Assembly (NCBI GenBank): GCA_964019695.1 | Contig: OZ026522.1 | Location: 74,989,601 to 75,053,600 of the forward strand | Origin: Loripinus fragilis | Lineage: Eukaryota > Mollusca > Bivalvia > Lucinida > Lucinidae | Reading direction: 5' to 3' | DNA: 64,000 bases | Shown here: positions 44,876 to 56,256 of the stretch, piece by piece | Layout: every line of letters begins with the position of its first letter | Numbering within the stretch: position 1 is the first letter of the stretch | Translations under genes and position numbers: made by a program | Notes under the pieces: generated by a model | Seen by the model: the letters and a program-made list of their open reading frames with translations, nothing else | The model's database searches: none | Told to the model about the DNA's origin: nothing

Positions 44876-44999
44876 ATGGTAGCATATTGCATGGTGACTA
44901 CTCCATCAAAGCCGTGGTCTCTCTCAACCTTGACAACAACATTGCCTTCTTCTAAGTTAGCTATACAGTGATCTTGACTGAACTCAAACTCACCAGGTT
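44876..44999 (-). CDS. NCX: NCX-type Na+/Ca2+ exchanger, internal exon: first half of a Calx-beta domain (CBD2 position)
   Basis: This 124-bp exon is the most upstream confident exon of the gene. On the minus strand it follows a TTTCTATACAG acceptor and ends at an AT|GTAAGT donor (GT at 44875-44874). It reads in one open frame after two leading bases: PGEFEFSQDHCIANLEEG, then VVVKVERDHGFDGVVTMQYAT. This is the start of a Calx-beta domain: the F-F strand, the E-E-G turn, the VKV-R-G strand and the Y-x-T strand. Mammalian NCX CBD2 has the same spacing (G-I-F-T-F ... VKVLR ... YKTI). The exon starts with two codon bases (phase 1 in) and ends with two (phase 2 out). Joined to the exon at 41603-41732 it makes a seamless Y-A-T-I-D-G-T-A. 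A SINE tail lies within about 7 bp of its donor, and another SINE begins about 55-70 bp beyond its acceptor. Other Calx-beta proteins (ADGRV1, FREM) are possible for this exon alone, but the downstream exons point to NCX. Confidence 0.85.
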
Positions 45000-45070
45000 C
45001 TGTATAGAAAAACACAAAAAGAAATTGCATCGTTAAAATTCTTAAAAAACAAACGCTTTCTCTTTCTGTT

Positions 45071-45268
45071 TGTTTGTTTGATTTGATGCTTTACGTCCCA
45101 TCAACAGTCTTTCAGTTATAAATAGACGGGTCTTCCTGGGTTTAACCAGTACTAAGCTAGGATTAATGTTCTTGCTCAAGGACACAACGCAGTGACGCCG
45201 GTGAGGCTCGAACCCACGGCCCTTCAGTCTTGAGTCAAGCACTCTACCACTGAGCCACTGCGCTCCCT
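45071..45268 (-). mobile_element. tRNA-derived SINE (family 1) with 15-bp target-site duplication
   Basis: A minus-orientation copy with intact A and B boxes. CTTTCTCTTTCTGTT occurs at 45056-45070 and again at 45269-45283. It lies just upstream (in gene orientation) of the exon at 44876-44999. Confidence 0.92.
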
Positions 45269-45494
45269 CTTTCTCTTTCTGTTCTCAACTAAAATACTTA
45301 TCAGGATAGCAAACATGGAAGACCCTGATCAGGAAGAAGCAGTCTGATCTGGGTCTGTGCTGTTTATCTATGCCTTTCTCAGGCAACTTTAGAACATCTG
45401 CCTTAATCATAGATTTTCAATACCTGAAAAGTATGTTTTCTCACCAAATTTTGATAAGAATATAATTTTTGTTACTAATACCAGTTTACGGCTT

Positions 45495-45807
45495 AGCGCA
45501 GTCGGTAACGTGTCTGGCTACAGATGCGTGGCTGACTGCAGATCCAGGGGTTGTGAGTTCGATCCCGGCCCGGTACCATACTTTCGTGGAGATTGATCAT
45601 GAAATAATTTCTACGGTCATTCTCCTCCCTTCCGCTGATTTATTCAAGAAGGGTTGTTGTCAGTTACAAGCAAAGTATGTGCACAAATTACTGGTTAACC
45701 ACTTGCTCAAGCCTGCCCAGGAAAAAGTGTGGTTAAGTGAACTGACCGTCTCGCAATGACCATAGCTGTTGACATGGGACGTAAAGCAACAAAAACAAAC
45801 AAACAAA
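45495..45807 (+). mobile_element. tRNA-derived SINE (family 2)
   Basis: A plus-orientation copy: TAGCGCAGTCGGTAACGTG head, B box GTGAGTTCGATCCC, family-2 body and an AAACAAACAAACAAA tail. TTACGGCTT at 45486-45494 and 45808-45816 is a likely 9-bp target-site duplication. Confidence 0.88.
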
Positions 45808-46273
45808 TTACGGCTTGCATAATAAATATACAGTATTCAGTGTAATAAGTGAACAGGGTGCAAAACCTTTTTCAAAACTCTATATATTGTTTTGAAAACA
45901 GTGAAGATCCAGATTTGTTGGCTTCTGTTAATTAGGATCCACACTTCTTCAGCATTTTAACTTTACCTCATACATGTAGTGTCATCTGACAATCTTAGCA
46001 AACAGTTTCGGGACATACAATCGTGCATGTTCTGGGTCCAAACTATTTGACACGCTGGTGATATTCCTGAATGATTTTTAAAAAAAAAATCAGCAGACAA
46101 CAAACAAGAATGAAAAACACACAGAATACAAAGAGTTAATAATATAATCACTGTTGGACTGACACGCTAAACACAAAGCGTTCACAACCCAAAAAGAACT
46201 TGGTGCGTGCTTATGATAGCATGTGTGCTTATGATATCAAATACAGTAGTGCTGACTCTTCTAGATAGTGCAG

Positions 46274-46490
46274 CAACAGCAAAACCTGTCTTAAGCGGTC
46301 ACTCAAAAATAGACAAAACAAAGATCTTCATGACAATATTAATGGTAACTTAATGAAGGTAGAAAGTATTGCAGAATGCTCCCCTTGGAGCATTCTGCAA
46401 TCCTTTTGACCTGCATTAAGCAATAATCGGTCTTGAAAACCAATTTTTGGCCTTCATTTGAGTGACCACTTAAGACATGTACCAGTCAGC
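46274..46490. mobile_element. Palindromic MITE, CAGTAAAACCTGTCTTAAG family
   Basis: GCAAAACCTGTCTTAAGCGG at the left, AGTGACCACTTAAGACATG at the right, and a central perfect hairpin ATTGCAGAATGCTCC / GGAGCATTCTGCAAT. Confidence 0.8.
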
Positions 46491-47784
46491 AATTTACTGT
46501 AGTTCAATACTGAGACTAGAGGGAAACTGCAACATAGCTGAGCTTTTTGTGTGTCTAACATGAGAATTTGGAACTTATTGCAAATGTGTAGAAGCCTCCT
46601 TTAAACCAGCATACTGCTGCATCCAGCAGGACTAGAGGTCTAAATTTAAGTCTGAGTCTTCATCTAGATCCATACTTTGTGTATACAAGCTGTGAAGGCT
46701 TGCATAAGCTTTCTTTAAATTTGTTGACAATGCTGGAAGTATCAAAATCTCATGTGCTGGCTCATATTCTAATATATATAAGAACCTTTTACTTCAATCA
46801 AACATTCTCTTATTGCTATTAGATTATGGATTCTTTACCTAGTTTTGATGTCTTTTCAATTATAGTAGTAAGCTTTTTGTAACTATCCTAAACATAACAT
46901 CCTAAATATATACTCGCACCTGTGGAAGTTAAATTTCCTATGAGGTAAAAATAACCAAATTTCATAGAGAATATCATCAGATTATTGTTTGTAATTTACA
47001 GCATTGCATTCAGATTGGCCAAAATCCACAAATATTATGCCATTCTGATGAAAATGTTTATAAGCTGATTGGAGCGGTTTCTGAAAGTTTTGTCAAATAT
47101 TCAAATGGGAATTCATTCTGTAGCTTCCCGAGGTCATTGTTTGTGTTGGTTCAACGCTAAAATTACATGTACGGTTAACTGGTGTAGTGAATGGTCTTCT
47201 TTTTTTTTTTTAAATGATTATAAAATTTTGAAGAAGCATAATGTCACTGTGCAATATCTTCTTGATTATAACCAATGTATAGAATCTGTATGTCCCTGTT
47301 GTGAAAATGGACTATCTATTCAGCATTCTGTTGATTGGGTAATCAAATCATATGTAAAAAATATGAATCGGCTGGATGCCATGTGGGATTTTTTGAAGAA
47401 AAAAAAGTTTCCTGAAAAGAAAATATAATGAACAGTGACGAAATAAGTCTTAATGTTCTTTGAAGTCATGTAGATGTATCATGTCTAGTCTAGCCACAGA
47501 ATTATCAAATGGGAAGCCTTGAAGTTACTGGGGAACTGGTGGACAGGTGGTAGCCGTAGCGTCAAGGAAAATTGAAGAACAACATCTCCGATGAATTAAA
47601 AGTTATTAAACTTTAAAGAAGGTAGCATTGATCATTAATTTTGTTCCTTCACCCCAACTGCTGATAGTTTTCTAGATTTTGTATTCATTTTTTTTTTGCA
47701 AGGCGAAAACGAGGAGATGAGTCTGAAGTGCATTTTTATGAGATCTAGCCTCGATAATATAAAGCTGTAACTACTCTGTTATAT

Positions 47785-48320
47785 CACCTTAATTGCAGTG
47801 ATATATCAACGTAATATCGCCGCAATTTCATCGCTAAAATTGGTAGCAATTACGGTCCATATCACCGCAATTACAGTGATATATCGATGTAATAAAACTG
47901 GTATTACGCCGCTATATCACCGCTATTTCGGTGATATACCAGCATAATAACGATGATATTTTGGCGATATTACACTGTTATATCATCCTAATTGCGGTGA
48001 TATTGACCGTAATTGCTACCATTTTTAGCGGTGATATGCGACGATATTACGGGGTAATAACGGTGATATTTCGGCAATATTACACAGTTATATCATCGTA
48101 ATTGCGGTAATATGGACCATAATTGCTACCAATTCAGCAGTGATATAACAGTGATATTGCGGTGATATTAGGGCGTAATAACGGTGATATTTTGGCAATA
48201 TTTTACCATTATATCATCGTAATTGCGGTAATATGGACGGTAATTGCTACTTATTTTAGTGGTGATATAACGTTGATATTGTGGCAATATTACGGCGTTA
48301 TAACTGTGATATTACACCAA
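47785..48320. repeat. GATATTACGG-type inverted and tandem repeat block
   Basis: The left arm (47785-47900) reads GCAGTGATATATCAACGTAA, GGTAGCAATTACGGTCCATA. The same words return inverted three times to the right, with GACCGTAATTGCTACC at 48005 and close variants at 48115 and 48236, about 110-121 bp apart. The block is made almost entirely of GTGATAT, GTAATA and GGCGATATTA words. It can fold into very long hairpins. Confidence 0.85.
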
Positions 48321-49007
48321 CTTTTTCACCTGGGAAAATCAATTGATTTTATTTCTGTTGTTAATATCCACGGCCACCAATATTTCCCCTTATTGCTTAT
48401 TCCAGTTGGATTAAACTAATCTGTTTCTTAATTTTGACAGCAAAACTTAGAAATCAGGCAGTGCTATTCGATGAGACTCATTGAACTTTTTGACATTGAC
48501 ATCGGTTTTAAAAGGGTTTTCTACTTGACAGATTAATATGGTTTGTAGTGAAGAATATTGACATTTTTTCAACTTCAACACAGATTCTAGAATCAGTTTA
48601 TGTGTCAGGGCACACTATTTAAAGTATGTCAAAGGTACACATCAAGGCCATCGAATAGCAGTTTCAGATTTTTAATTTTTTGTATTTGTTAGAAAAAATA
48701 ACGATTTTGCTGAAATTTAAGTCCCTCTCATTCATAGGAAACAGGCTCCTCTTCTTCATAGCACAGTATTGATTTTATGCTATGAAGGAGATGGATTGGT
48801 TGCCGTGATATCTCTACATATGAAATATATGCCTCATCACAAGAAAACCTATTTTCTGGGTTAACAACCAGGTACATGTAAATCTCATATTATTTTTTTG
48901 CAGCACGTTCAGCTATCATCTCTTTAAGACAGTGAATATCAAAGGCACTGATCAGAACCTGTGATTGCACTGATCAGACTGCAAAATTCTTGCCTTTGTT
49001 GATCAAA

Positions 49008-49908
49008 TATAACAACAAGAGGGCCAAGTGGCCCTGGATCACTCACCTGAGTCTTGTTTAAAGCTAATATATAGGTATCTGCTGAAAGCTGGCCACTTCC
49101 CTGGTGGCACTTGCGGTGGTCATTTTTGGGCCCAGAGGCCATAATTTCAACAAACTTGATTCATTAGATGATGCTCTATACCAAATATTCATGCTCTAGC
49201 TTCTAGGACAAGAAGATTTTTTCATATTTTCCCAATAAAGGCCTTTGTAAAACATGTGAACCTGGCGTGGGGCTATTTTTGTTCCCAGGGGCATAATTTG
49301 AAGGAACTTGGTAGAGGTTCACTAGGTGATGTCACATACCAAACATCAACCCTATATGCCTTGTGGTTTCAGAAAAGAAGATTTTTTCATGTTTTCCCTA
49401 TATAAGCCTATGTAAAACATGTGACCGTCTGGTAGATGTCCACTAGGTGATACTACAGGCTCTAGGCCTTGTGGTTTCCAACAAGAATTTTTTTTCCATG
49501 TTTTCCCTATAAAAGCCTATTTAAAACCTGTGACCCCCAGGGAGGGCCCATTTTTGCCCCAGGGGCATAATTTGAACATCCACTGGATGATGCTACATAC
49601 CAAATATCAAGGCTCTATGCCTTGTCGTTTCAGACAAGAAGATTTTTAAAGTTTTAATCTCAAAAATCTATTTTTAGCCTGTGTGACCTAGATGTGCAAC
49701 GGGCCAGAACCATTTGAACTTTTATTAAAGAGGGCTATACAAGGATCATCCCTGCCAAGTTTGGTAAAAATCCAGCCAGCAGTTTAGGAGATGTCCTTTG
49801 AAGCAATTGTTGACGACACAAGACAGAGGACACACACCAAACGACACACGACGGACATTCAATGATCACAATAGCTCACCATGAGCCAATGGCTCAGGTG
49901 AGCTAAAA
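49008..49908. mobile_element. pearl-like (HINE) element, ~130-150-bp core
   Basis: The left hairpin GAGGGCCAAGTGGCCCTGG is followed by ATCACTCACCTGAGTC. Core units carry CCTATGTAAAACATGTGACC and CTCTAGGCCTTGTGGTTTC. The right end is ATGAGCCAATGGCTCAGGTG, AGCTAAAAA. The microsatellite is weak (GACGACACAAGACAG). Confidence 0.75.
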
Positions 49909-50275
49909 ATCGGTTAACAAAAACAGGTTTCTTTGTGATACTGGAACATGCCATACAGTGTTTTTTTCCAAAGTCTGTCTAAAATCACAGGTGGTACTGC
50001 ATTCATGATAGCAATATACAACTGGGAATTATGAAGAAAGCCATGCCCTGATTAAGATCTGTTTCATAAACAAAATTAGTCTGAAATACATTATGTAAAG
50101 AATATGATCAAATGATGAGGAAGGGGTGTTTTTCACATCAAAACTCTGATAAATTCAAAAAGAGAAGAACTTGGTAAACCCCATTATATTCAAAAGGGCT
50201 GAACACTTCATATTTTTGGCAATAATTATTCTGAGTGTAATAGAGTACCAACCAAAGGTTAAACTTGAGCAGCTT

Positions 50276-50450
50276 GTTTGTTTGTGTTGATGCTTTTCAA
50301 GCCAGTCAACAATTTTTCAGTCATGTCAGCATGATTCACTGTCTTCTTGGGTTGAACCAGTACTAAGTTTTGCTCAGGACACAACACAGTGACCAGTGAG
50401 TTGCGAAATAGTGTTCCACTCTACCAACTGAGCCACTGCTCCCCACACAA
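50276..50450 (-). mobile_element. Degraded tRNA-derived SINE (family 1)
   Basis: Recognisable by GTTTGTTTGT at the tail, GTCAACAATTTTTCAGTCATG, GGTTGAACCAGTACTAAG and the end ACTGAGCCACTGCTCCCC. The B-box region has decayed, so this is an old copy. Confidence 0.75.
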
Positions 50451-50602
50451 TTCCCAGAGCATAAAACATGTTTTTTTGATGTATGTGAATAACAGTTAAA
50501 GGTGCGGACTTATCAATGCTTTTAAGATGCTGATCTGTCTGTCACTGTGTCAATACTGAAGCTGATCTGACATTCTGTGCCTTTGTTGTTCCTTCCTATA
50601 CA

Positions 50603-50980
50603 CAGGGTTCATACAGGCAAGATTGTGTAAAATTCAAGGACTTTCCAAGGACTTCTAAAGGACTGAAAACTTAAGAAAAATATTGATTTACACCTTAATA
50701 GTCTACTTCTGAAATGCAAGAGTATTAGTTTAAGATAATAAGTAAAACTGTGGTCCCTTTTTTGGTGCTTTTGGTGCAGCACCAAATAAAGGCACCACAA
50801 TTTTATACTGATTTAGGTCTCCAAAAAAAACAGTTGAACCCTTCTGTAAATGGTAAAATTCAAGGACTTTTCAAGGCCTTTGAGTGTTTTTCAAGTACTT
50901 TTCAAGGCAAATTGTATTTTCAAGGACTTTTCAAGACAGTCCTGTATATTCCAGTACTTTTCAAGCCTGTGCGAACCCTG
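50603..50980. mobile_element. hAT-like non-autonomous element, CAAGGACTTTTCAAGG-rich
   Basis: CAGGGTTCATACAGGCAAG at the left and TTTTCAAGCCTGTGCGAACC, CTG at the right. TATACA occurs on both sides (50597-50602 and 50981-50986). The interior hairpin GGTGCTTTTGGTGCAGCACC sits at about 50765. Frames of 98-116 codons over it are low-complexity artefacts. Confidence 0.75.
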
Positions 50981-52049
50981 TATACAGCTAAAAACAGATT
51001 TTCTCATGATATGGCTTGGCAATTTTTTATTAAGGTTGGAGGCTAAAAGAGTTAAAGAGATCATAATTATATTGCTAAGATGTAAAGATTTGTTTAATCA
51101 AATGTTAACATATCTTTTTCTTGGAGTGGCTTTTTTAGCCATAGTGTGTAAAATGAGCACTTGGATAAAACTTAGGGGTTTTTATCTTCCAAAAATCTAA
51201 AAATAAATAAATAAATAAATAAAAAATAAAAGACAATATTCTGATCATGATAAACATTGCGCTGGTAAAAATGCACAATATTAATCTTGATCAGAATCCA
51301 AAATATTTGAAATGCATTATAATATAGCTAGATTTTCTAATTAATTCTACTGTACATACTTTGATCAGCAAAACTGTGGCTCATAGTTGATTTTTCTGTC
51401 CAAAAGCAAGCAAAATCGTGAACAATTAATGTATAAAAAAAAGTTTAGATTGCAAAAGAAAACAACCAAATAGTGATTGTCAAACCCAACTTAATGATAT
51501 CAAATGTTGTTGTTTTTTTTGCATTCATAATTTTTTTTTGTTCATGATCTCTGGCTACTCAGTATAATCATTAGACAATAGACTCTTTTCACATTGTTAG
51601 TGCGCATGCGCCAAACAGTCTTGTTCCACGTTATCTCCGCGAGACTACACGTGAAGGGGCAACCTTTATACGGCTGCCTTACATTACACAATGGAATATG
51701 GAAAACGATTATAAGAAAAATAAATCCACAAATAAAGATTAGACAAATAGTAAAATTAAATGATAAATGTATCAAAAATAAGTGATTAATTCCAATATTC
51801 CGAATATTTGAGATAAAAAAAAAAAATTCCTGAGCATCCTAGACTGACTTTTTTACGAATGAGCGGGTGCCTTAAGGACTGTAATGGTCATACATTGTAA
51901 CATACACTGTATCAATACTTTCCTTCCTTACTATGCATATGAGAGCAGTGAAGAGTCTGGTAAGCTTCGTTCTTATTCAAGGTCTACATGGTTTATGATT
52001 ACATTCCATACACTTGACGTCTAAACAGGGTCTTCTGGTTTAAATAAGT

Positions 52050-52294
52050 GGACCATCTCGCGAGAAACCTGTCTTGCGGGTTTCTGAGTAAGACTCAAAC
52101 CAGGCTGTTCAGCTACAGAGACTAGTTAAAATGAAATTTTGCATTAAAATGAAATTTTGCATGAGGCAAGTTTAGATATTATACTTTCCAATAAGTGAAC
52201 AATAAAGGCGCTGATCAGACTGCGTAGATACAAATACAGGCCTGCGCCTTTGTTGTTCGCATGCACCAAAGTCAGGTTTTCTGGCGTCGAGTCC
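52050..52294. mobile_element. MITE, GGGCCTCG family
   Basis: GGACCATCTCGCGAGAAACC to TTTTCTGGCGTCGAGTCCC, with a duplicated ATGAAATTTTGCATTAAA segment in one arm and the usual TGATCAG core. Confidence 0.83.
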
Positions 52295-52440
52295 CATTTT
52301 CATATCTACTACTGTGCATCCGGTTCTTTAATCCTATGCCCGGGGCTCTTTGAAAACAATAAAAGCACACGTGCCTTGCACACGTTTGTAATTTGACGGT
52401 ATTCGATTGATATATGACGTGATGTGCCGCTTTCTTTAAT

Positions 52441-52456
52441 TGGTATAAAAGGCGCC
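52441..52456 (+). promoter_or_regulatory. Isolated TATA-box-like site
   Basis: GGTATAAAAGGCGCC is a very good TATA element by sequence. No initiator, coding exon or conserved gene is visible downstream, so it may be chance. Confidence 0.2.
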
Positions 52457-53524
52457 AATATATACCCACACATTCTTAACCAGTAGACTGGTGTTTAAAA
52501 AAGATAGATCTGAGTCTTCAACTACTTCCATAATTTGTGTGTACTAGCAGTATGCGCATAAGCGGACGTTGTGTAGAAATGATGTAAATTAATGGGTCTA
52601 TGATTGGAGGTATTTACTTATAGTTCGATTTCGACATTTATTGCATATGCTTAGTCATTATGTGCAACTACACGCACGTCTATTTGGTAGTATGAGTGCG
52701 CTACTGCATGCTTATCTGGTGGGATCTATTTTTGTCTGAGCCTCCGTCTACATGCACTGCCTTTATGTACGCTCGGACTCAACAATGGATCCGATGTGTG
52801 TGCGCACAGCAAATGCCCTGATGAGACTGTGCATTTGCCCAGGCTCTTCTGAGTTGTCGATGCTCGCATATAAACAGACATTTTGTCTTATTAGTTGGCA
52901 TGTGTTTCAAATAATTTTTTGCAACTTCCATTTGTGCCCGAAGAAGAAGCGATTTCGTGCCTGAAGAAGAAGCCGATTTTAGCTCGATATCAAAGTATAT
53001 TTTATACTAATTAAAGTGAAACAAATACTGAAGACTTATAAAATGTATATGAAAACATTAATTTATCTGATTTCTAGAATAAGATATCTAATTCTAGCGG
53101 TGAAAGGCTAAACAATCGACTTATAATGCATCACTATGTGTTTTGCAATGTAACTAATAAGCAATCTGCCCCTTCATTTTCAAAAACAGCTTTATCGATT
53201 TTTTAATTGAAGAGCAATTGCTAAGGGAGATAACAATGTGAAAGGGTATTCAAGTCATTCCAAAAGTACCCAAACATTACTGTGTTCATCATATTACCAT
53301 ATACAGAAGATCCTCATTTACTCATCAAAAATATCAGAAGACACAAAACAATGGCGTTAAAACAATGTTGTATAAAGTTGATATGACTTGACGACATTGC
53401 AATAATGTTTTGACTGTGTTATGCTAGAAGTTAACATTTATTTAACCTAAAGAGCCATCACCTGAGATTTTGGTACATATCGCATGGGAGAGCAGCAAAA
53501 GCGCAGACAAGCATACAAAAGGTA

Positions 53525-53729
53525 CAGTAAAACCTGTCTTAAGCGGCCACTCAAAAAGAAGAGCAAAATTGTTTTTCAAGACAGATTATCGCTTCATGCA
53601 GGTCAAAAGTATTGCAGAATGCTCCAAAAGAGCATTCTGCAATACTTTTTACCTTCATTAAACTACCATTTGTCTTTAAGACCTTTGTTTTGTCTGTTTT
53701 TGAGTGTCCTCTTAAGACAGGTTTTACTG
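53525..53729. mobile_element. Palindromic MITE, CAGTAAAACCTGTCTTAAG family, full length
   Basis: CAGTAAAACCTGTCTTAAGC to CTTAAGACAGGTTTTACTG with the central hairpin AGTATTGCAGAATGCTCC. Short frames across it are artefacts of the palindrome. Confidence 0.87.
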
Positions 53730-53999
53730 TATGGAAGAAGATGAAGGCTCAGACCAAGATTCAGGTCTCTACCCCACTAGATAGCTGTGCAGTGGTGTTT
53801 AAAGAGTGACTTGACACATATGCCATTAGTACCAGTGTATCATAGGCTGCTGGCCCAAATAGTGTAAACCTTGATCAGACTGCTCCCAGGGACTGCTCCT
53901 AGGAGCAGTCTGATCAGGGTGTGCACCATTTTCTCTCACCTATCTGTTGGAATACTCCAGGCCTCCAGATAAGAGTGCATAATTAAAAAATAATTTTGT

Positions 54000-54280
54000 T
54001 ATTTCTCAACCAGACATATGTTATGGGTACTCAAAAGATTTGAGCACCCAAAACATTTGTTACAACAAATGAGTAAGAAAATAATCACAACTTTTACATA
54101 AAAAATTCCCTTAAACCTTTTCAGCATAAAATTGTAAATATTCTCTTACCCATTATTATTGGCATATGTTTTGGGTGCTCAAAAGAACCATCTCATTGAG
54201 ATGGCTCTTTTGAGTACCCACAGCATAATCTATGTTTTGGTTGAGAAATAAGAAAATTATTTTTAGTTGCGCACTCTAAA
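54000..54280. mobile_element. Palindromic MITE, GGGTGCTCAAAAGAACC family
   Basis: ATTTCTCAACCAGACATATG at the left and TATGTTTTGGTTGAGAAATA at the right form the ends. The centre is TGCTCAAAAGAACCATCTCA and its inverse. Copies are also nested at 58850-59000 and partly at 21200-21270. Confidence 0.75.
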
Positions 54281-54333
54281 AGCCTGCCTTATCTGTATTC
54301 TACGTTTGGGGTAAATACATTTGAACCTTGACA

Positions 54334-54562
54334 TGAGATTTCCAACAATGTGCTATGTGCGACCAGCAAAGCCTCAGATCAGCCTGCGTATATGCGCAGT
54401 CTGATCAGAGCTTTTGCTAGTCCCTTGTGTATTCTATGAATGCTAAGCTACTGACTGAACACCATTTGGAGTTTCTAAGCTTAAAAAGAGGCTGCAGAAG
54501 CCCGTCAAAGTCTACACTTGTCAAAATGTCAAATTGTTGGAGATCTCATGCCACGGCTCATT
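54334..54562. mobile_element. MITE, GAGCCGTGACATGAGATTTCC family
   Basis: ACATGAGATTTCCAACAATG to GAGATCTCATGCCACGGCTC with a full core. Confidence 0.85.
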
Positions 54563-55012
54563 TTTTTACCTGACTCTCTAATCTATTCAACCATGTTTTT
54601 AGTGCATAAAACTAACATAAACTATCTTAAAGGATCATGAGGATGATAATCTTATCAGGATTTATGTTAAACATGGCAATAATTTCTTTCTGATAAATCT
54701 AAATAAACAATAAAAAAAGTAAGTAACCATTTAGCAAGATAAAATAGCAAGCTGAACTTAACACCTGTAAAAGCTAGAAAGCTTCTGATTTTTTCATAGG
54801 AGTTCTAAGAAAATGAGAGCTAGGAACCTGTATACTCAGAGCCTGCAGCTCTTCAGTGTTTTTTAACAAAATAATAAATCTGTTTTTTCACCAGGACAAG
54901 GGTTAACAAACAAAGTCTTTTCTTTTTGAGACATATAGACTTTTTTTATACCATCAATAGTTCAATTAATGATCATATTAATCAAAGATATCAAATCGTT
55001 AATCTATTAATT

Positions 55013-55238
55013 GGGCCGCGACGCAAGAAAACCTGTCTTCGGGGTGTCCAACAAAGCAAGTCTCCTCAGCTACAGAGACTAGCTAAAAAATTGAAATTTC
55101 ACCTGTAGCGAGTTTACATATGATACTTTCTTTAAAACAAATAACAAAGGCGCTGATCAGACTGCACAGATGCGCAGGCTGGTCTGCGCTTGTGTTGTTC
55201 ACAAACTCTCGAAGACAGGTTTTCTCGCGCCGAGGCCC
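55013..55238. mobile_element. MITE, GGGCCTCG family
   Basis: GGGCCGCGACGCAAGAAAAC to TTTTCTCGCGCCGAGGCCC. Core GGCGCTGATCAGACTGCACA / GCAGGCTGGTCTGCGC. Confidence 0.87.
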
Positions 55239-55821
55239 AATTTGTGTTAGATGAAATATGATCATTTTTACAGACCATTAAGTATCAGTAAGCTCATATA
55301 CAGATATATACAGCTTAAACATCTTTCTATTTATGCATGTACTATTATTTTATTTTATGTCCATAACAAGTATTATTATTATTATAATTTTTATGTTTTT
55401 CTACTATATTAGCTATATTCACACAGTATATGTATACACACTTAACCCATTTATGCCGAATGTATTTTTCCAATCCTTATCAATTGAACGAGCCCATTTT
55501 CAATTTTAGGGTTGTTGGGTGGTATTTTTCATTTTTATTCAAATTTTAATAGAAATTTCTGTAAGCAAACAGTAGAGAACCTGATCAGACGCCACATTTT
55601 GCGGCTTATGATCTGGTTTTGCACTGTTTGCCAATGTCCCACAAAAAGGACGCTAGGCTTATATGGGTTAAGATTCACTCACTGCACTTACATGTAGATC
55701 TGTAGAGTTCTTTATCCATCATGGCAGTAATATTTGAGACCCAAGTTTTAACAGTTTTGAAACAACTAAACAGACTAAGTCAATTTGCAAGATGCCCACC
55801 AGTGAAGTAATACTGGATATA

Positions 55822-56152
55822 CAGATGTCTGTTTGTTTGTTTTGTTGCTTTACGTCCAAAGTCAACAGCTACGGTCATGGCGGGACGGTCAGTTCACCTT
55901 ACCACACTTTTTTTCTGGGCAAGCTTGAACAAGCAGTTAACCAGTACTTTGTGCACATACTTTTGCTTGTAACTGACAACAACCCTTCTTGAATGATTCA
56001 GCAGAAGGGAGGAGAAAGACGGTAGACATTATTTCCTAATCAATCTCTATGAAAGTATGGGACCGTGCCAGGATCAAACTCGCGATCCCTGGATCTGCAG
56101 TCAGACTCGCATCTGTTGCCAGACACGTTACCAACTGCGCTATGTCCCCAGT
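55822..56152 (-). mobile_element. tRNA-derived SINE (family 2)
   Basis: A minus-orientation copy with the family-2 tail (GTTTGTTTGTTTTGTTGC), body and a degraded B box (GGATCAAACTCGCGATCCC). TGGATATA on both sides (55814-55821, 56153-56160) suggests a short target-site duplication. Confidence 0.85.
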
Positions 56153-56256
56153 TGGATATAGAAGATGATATCATTTAACTCTTTACCTACTACAGACACC
56201 AGCTGATAACTTTTGCAAACAGTTTGGACACAGATCAGGCCTGAGAAGTAAAAACA

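Noticed and set aside
47069..47428. A 119-codon plus-strand frame with several Cys and His
   Set aside because: I recognise no family, there is a poly-T run inside it and no supporting splice or promoter signals. It could be a decayed element or an exon fragment, but nothing in the sequence supports calling it a gene.
50750..51200. Overlapping frames of 98 and 116 codons
   Set aside because: They arise from the TTTTCAAGGACTT low-complexity interior of a hAT-like element.
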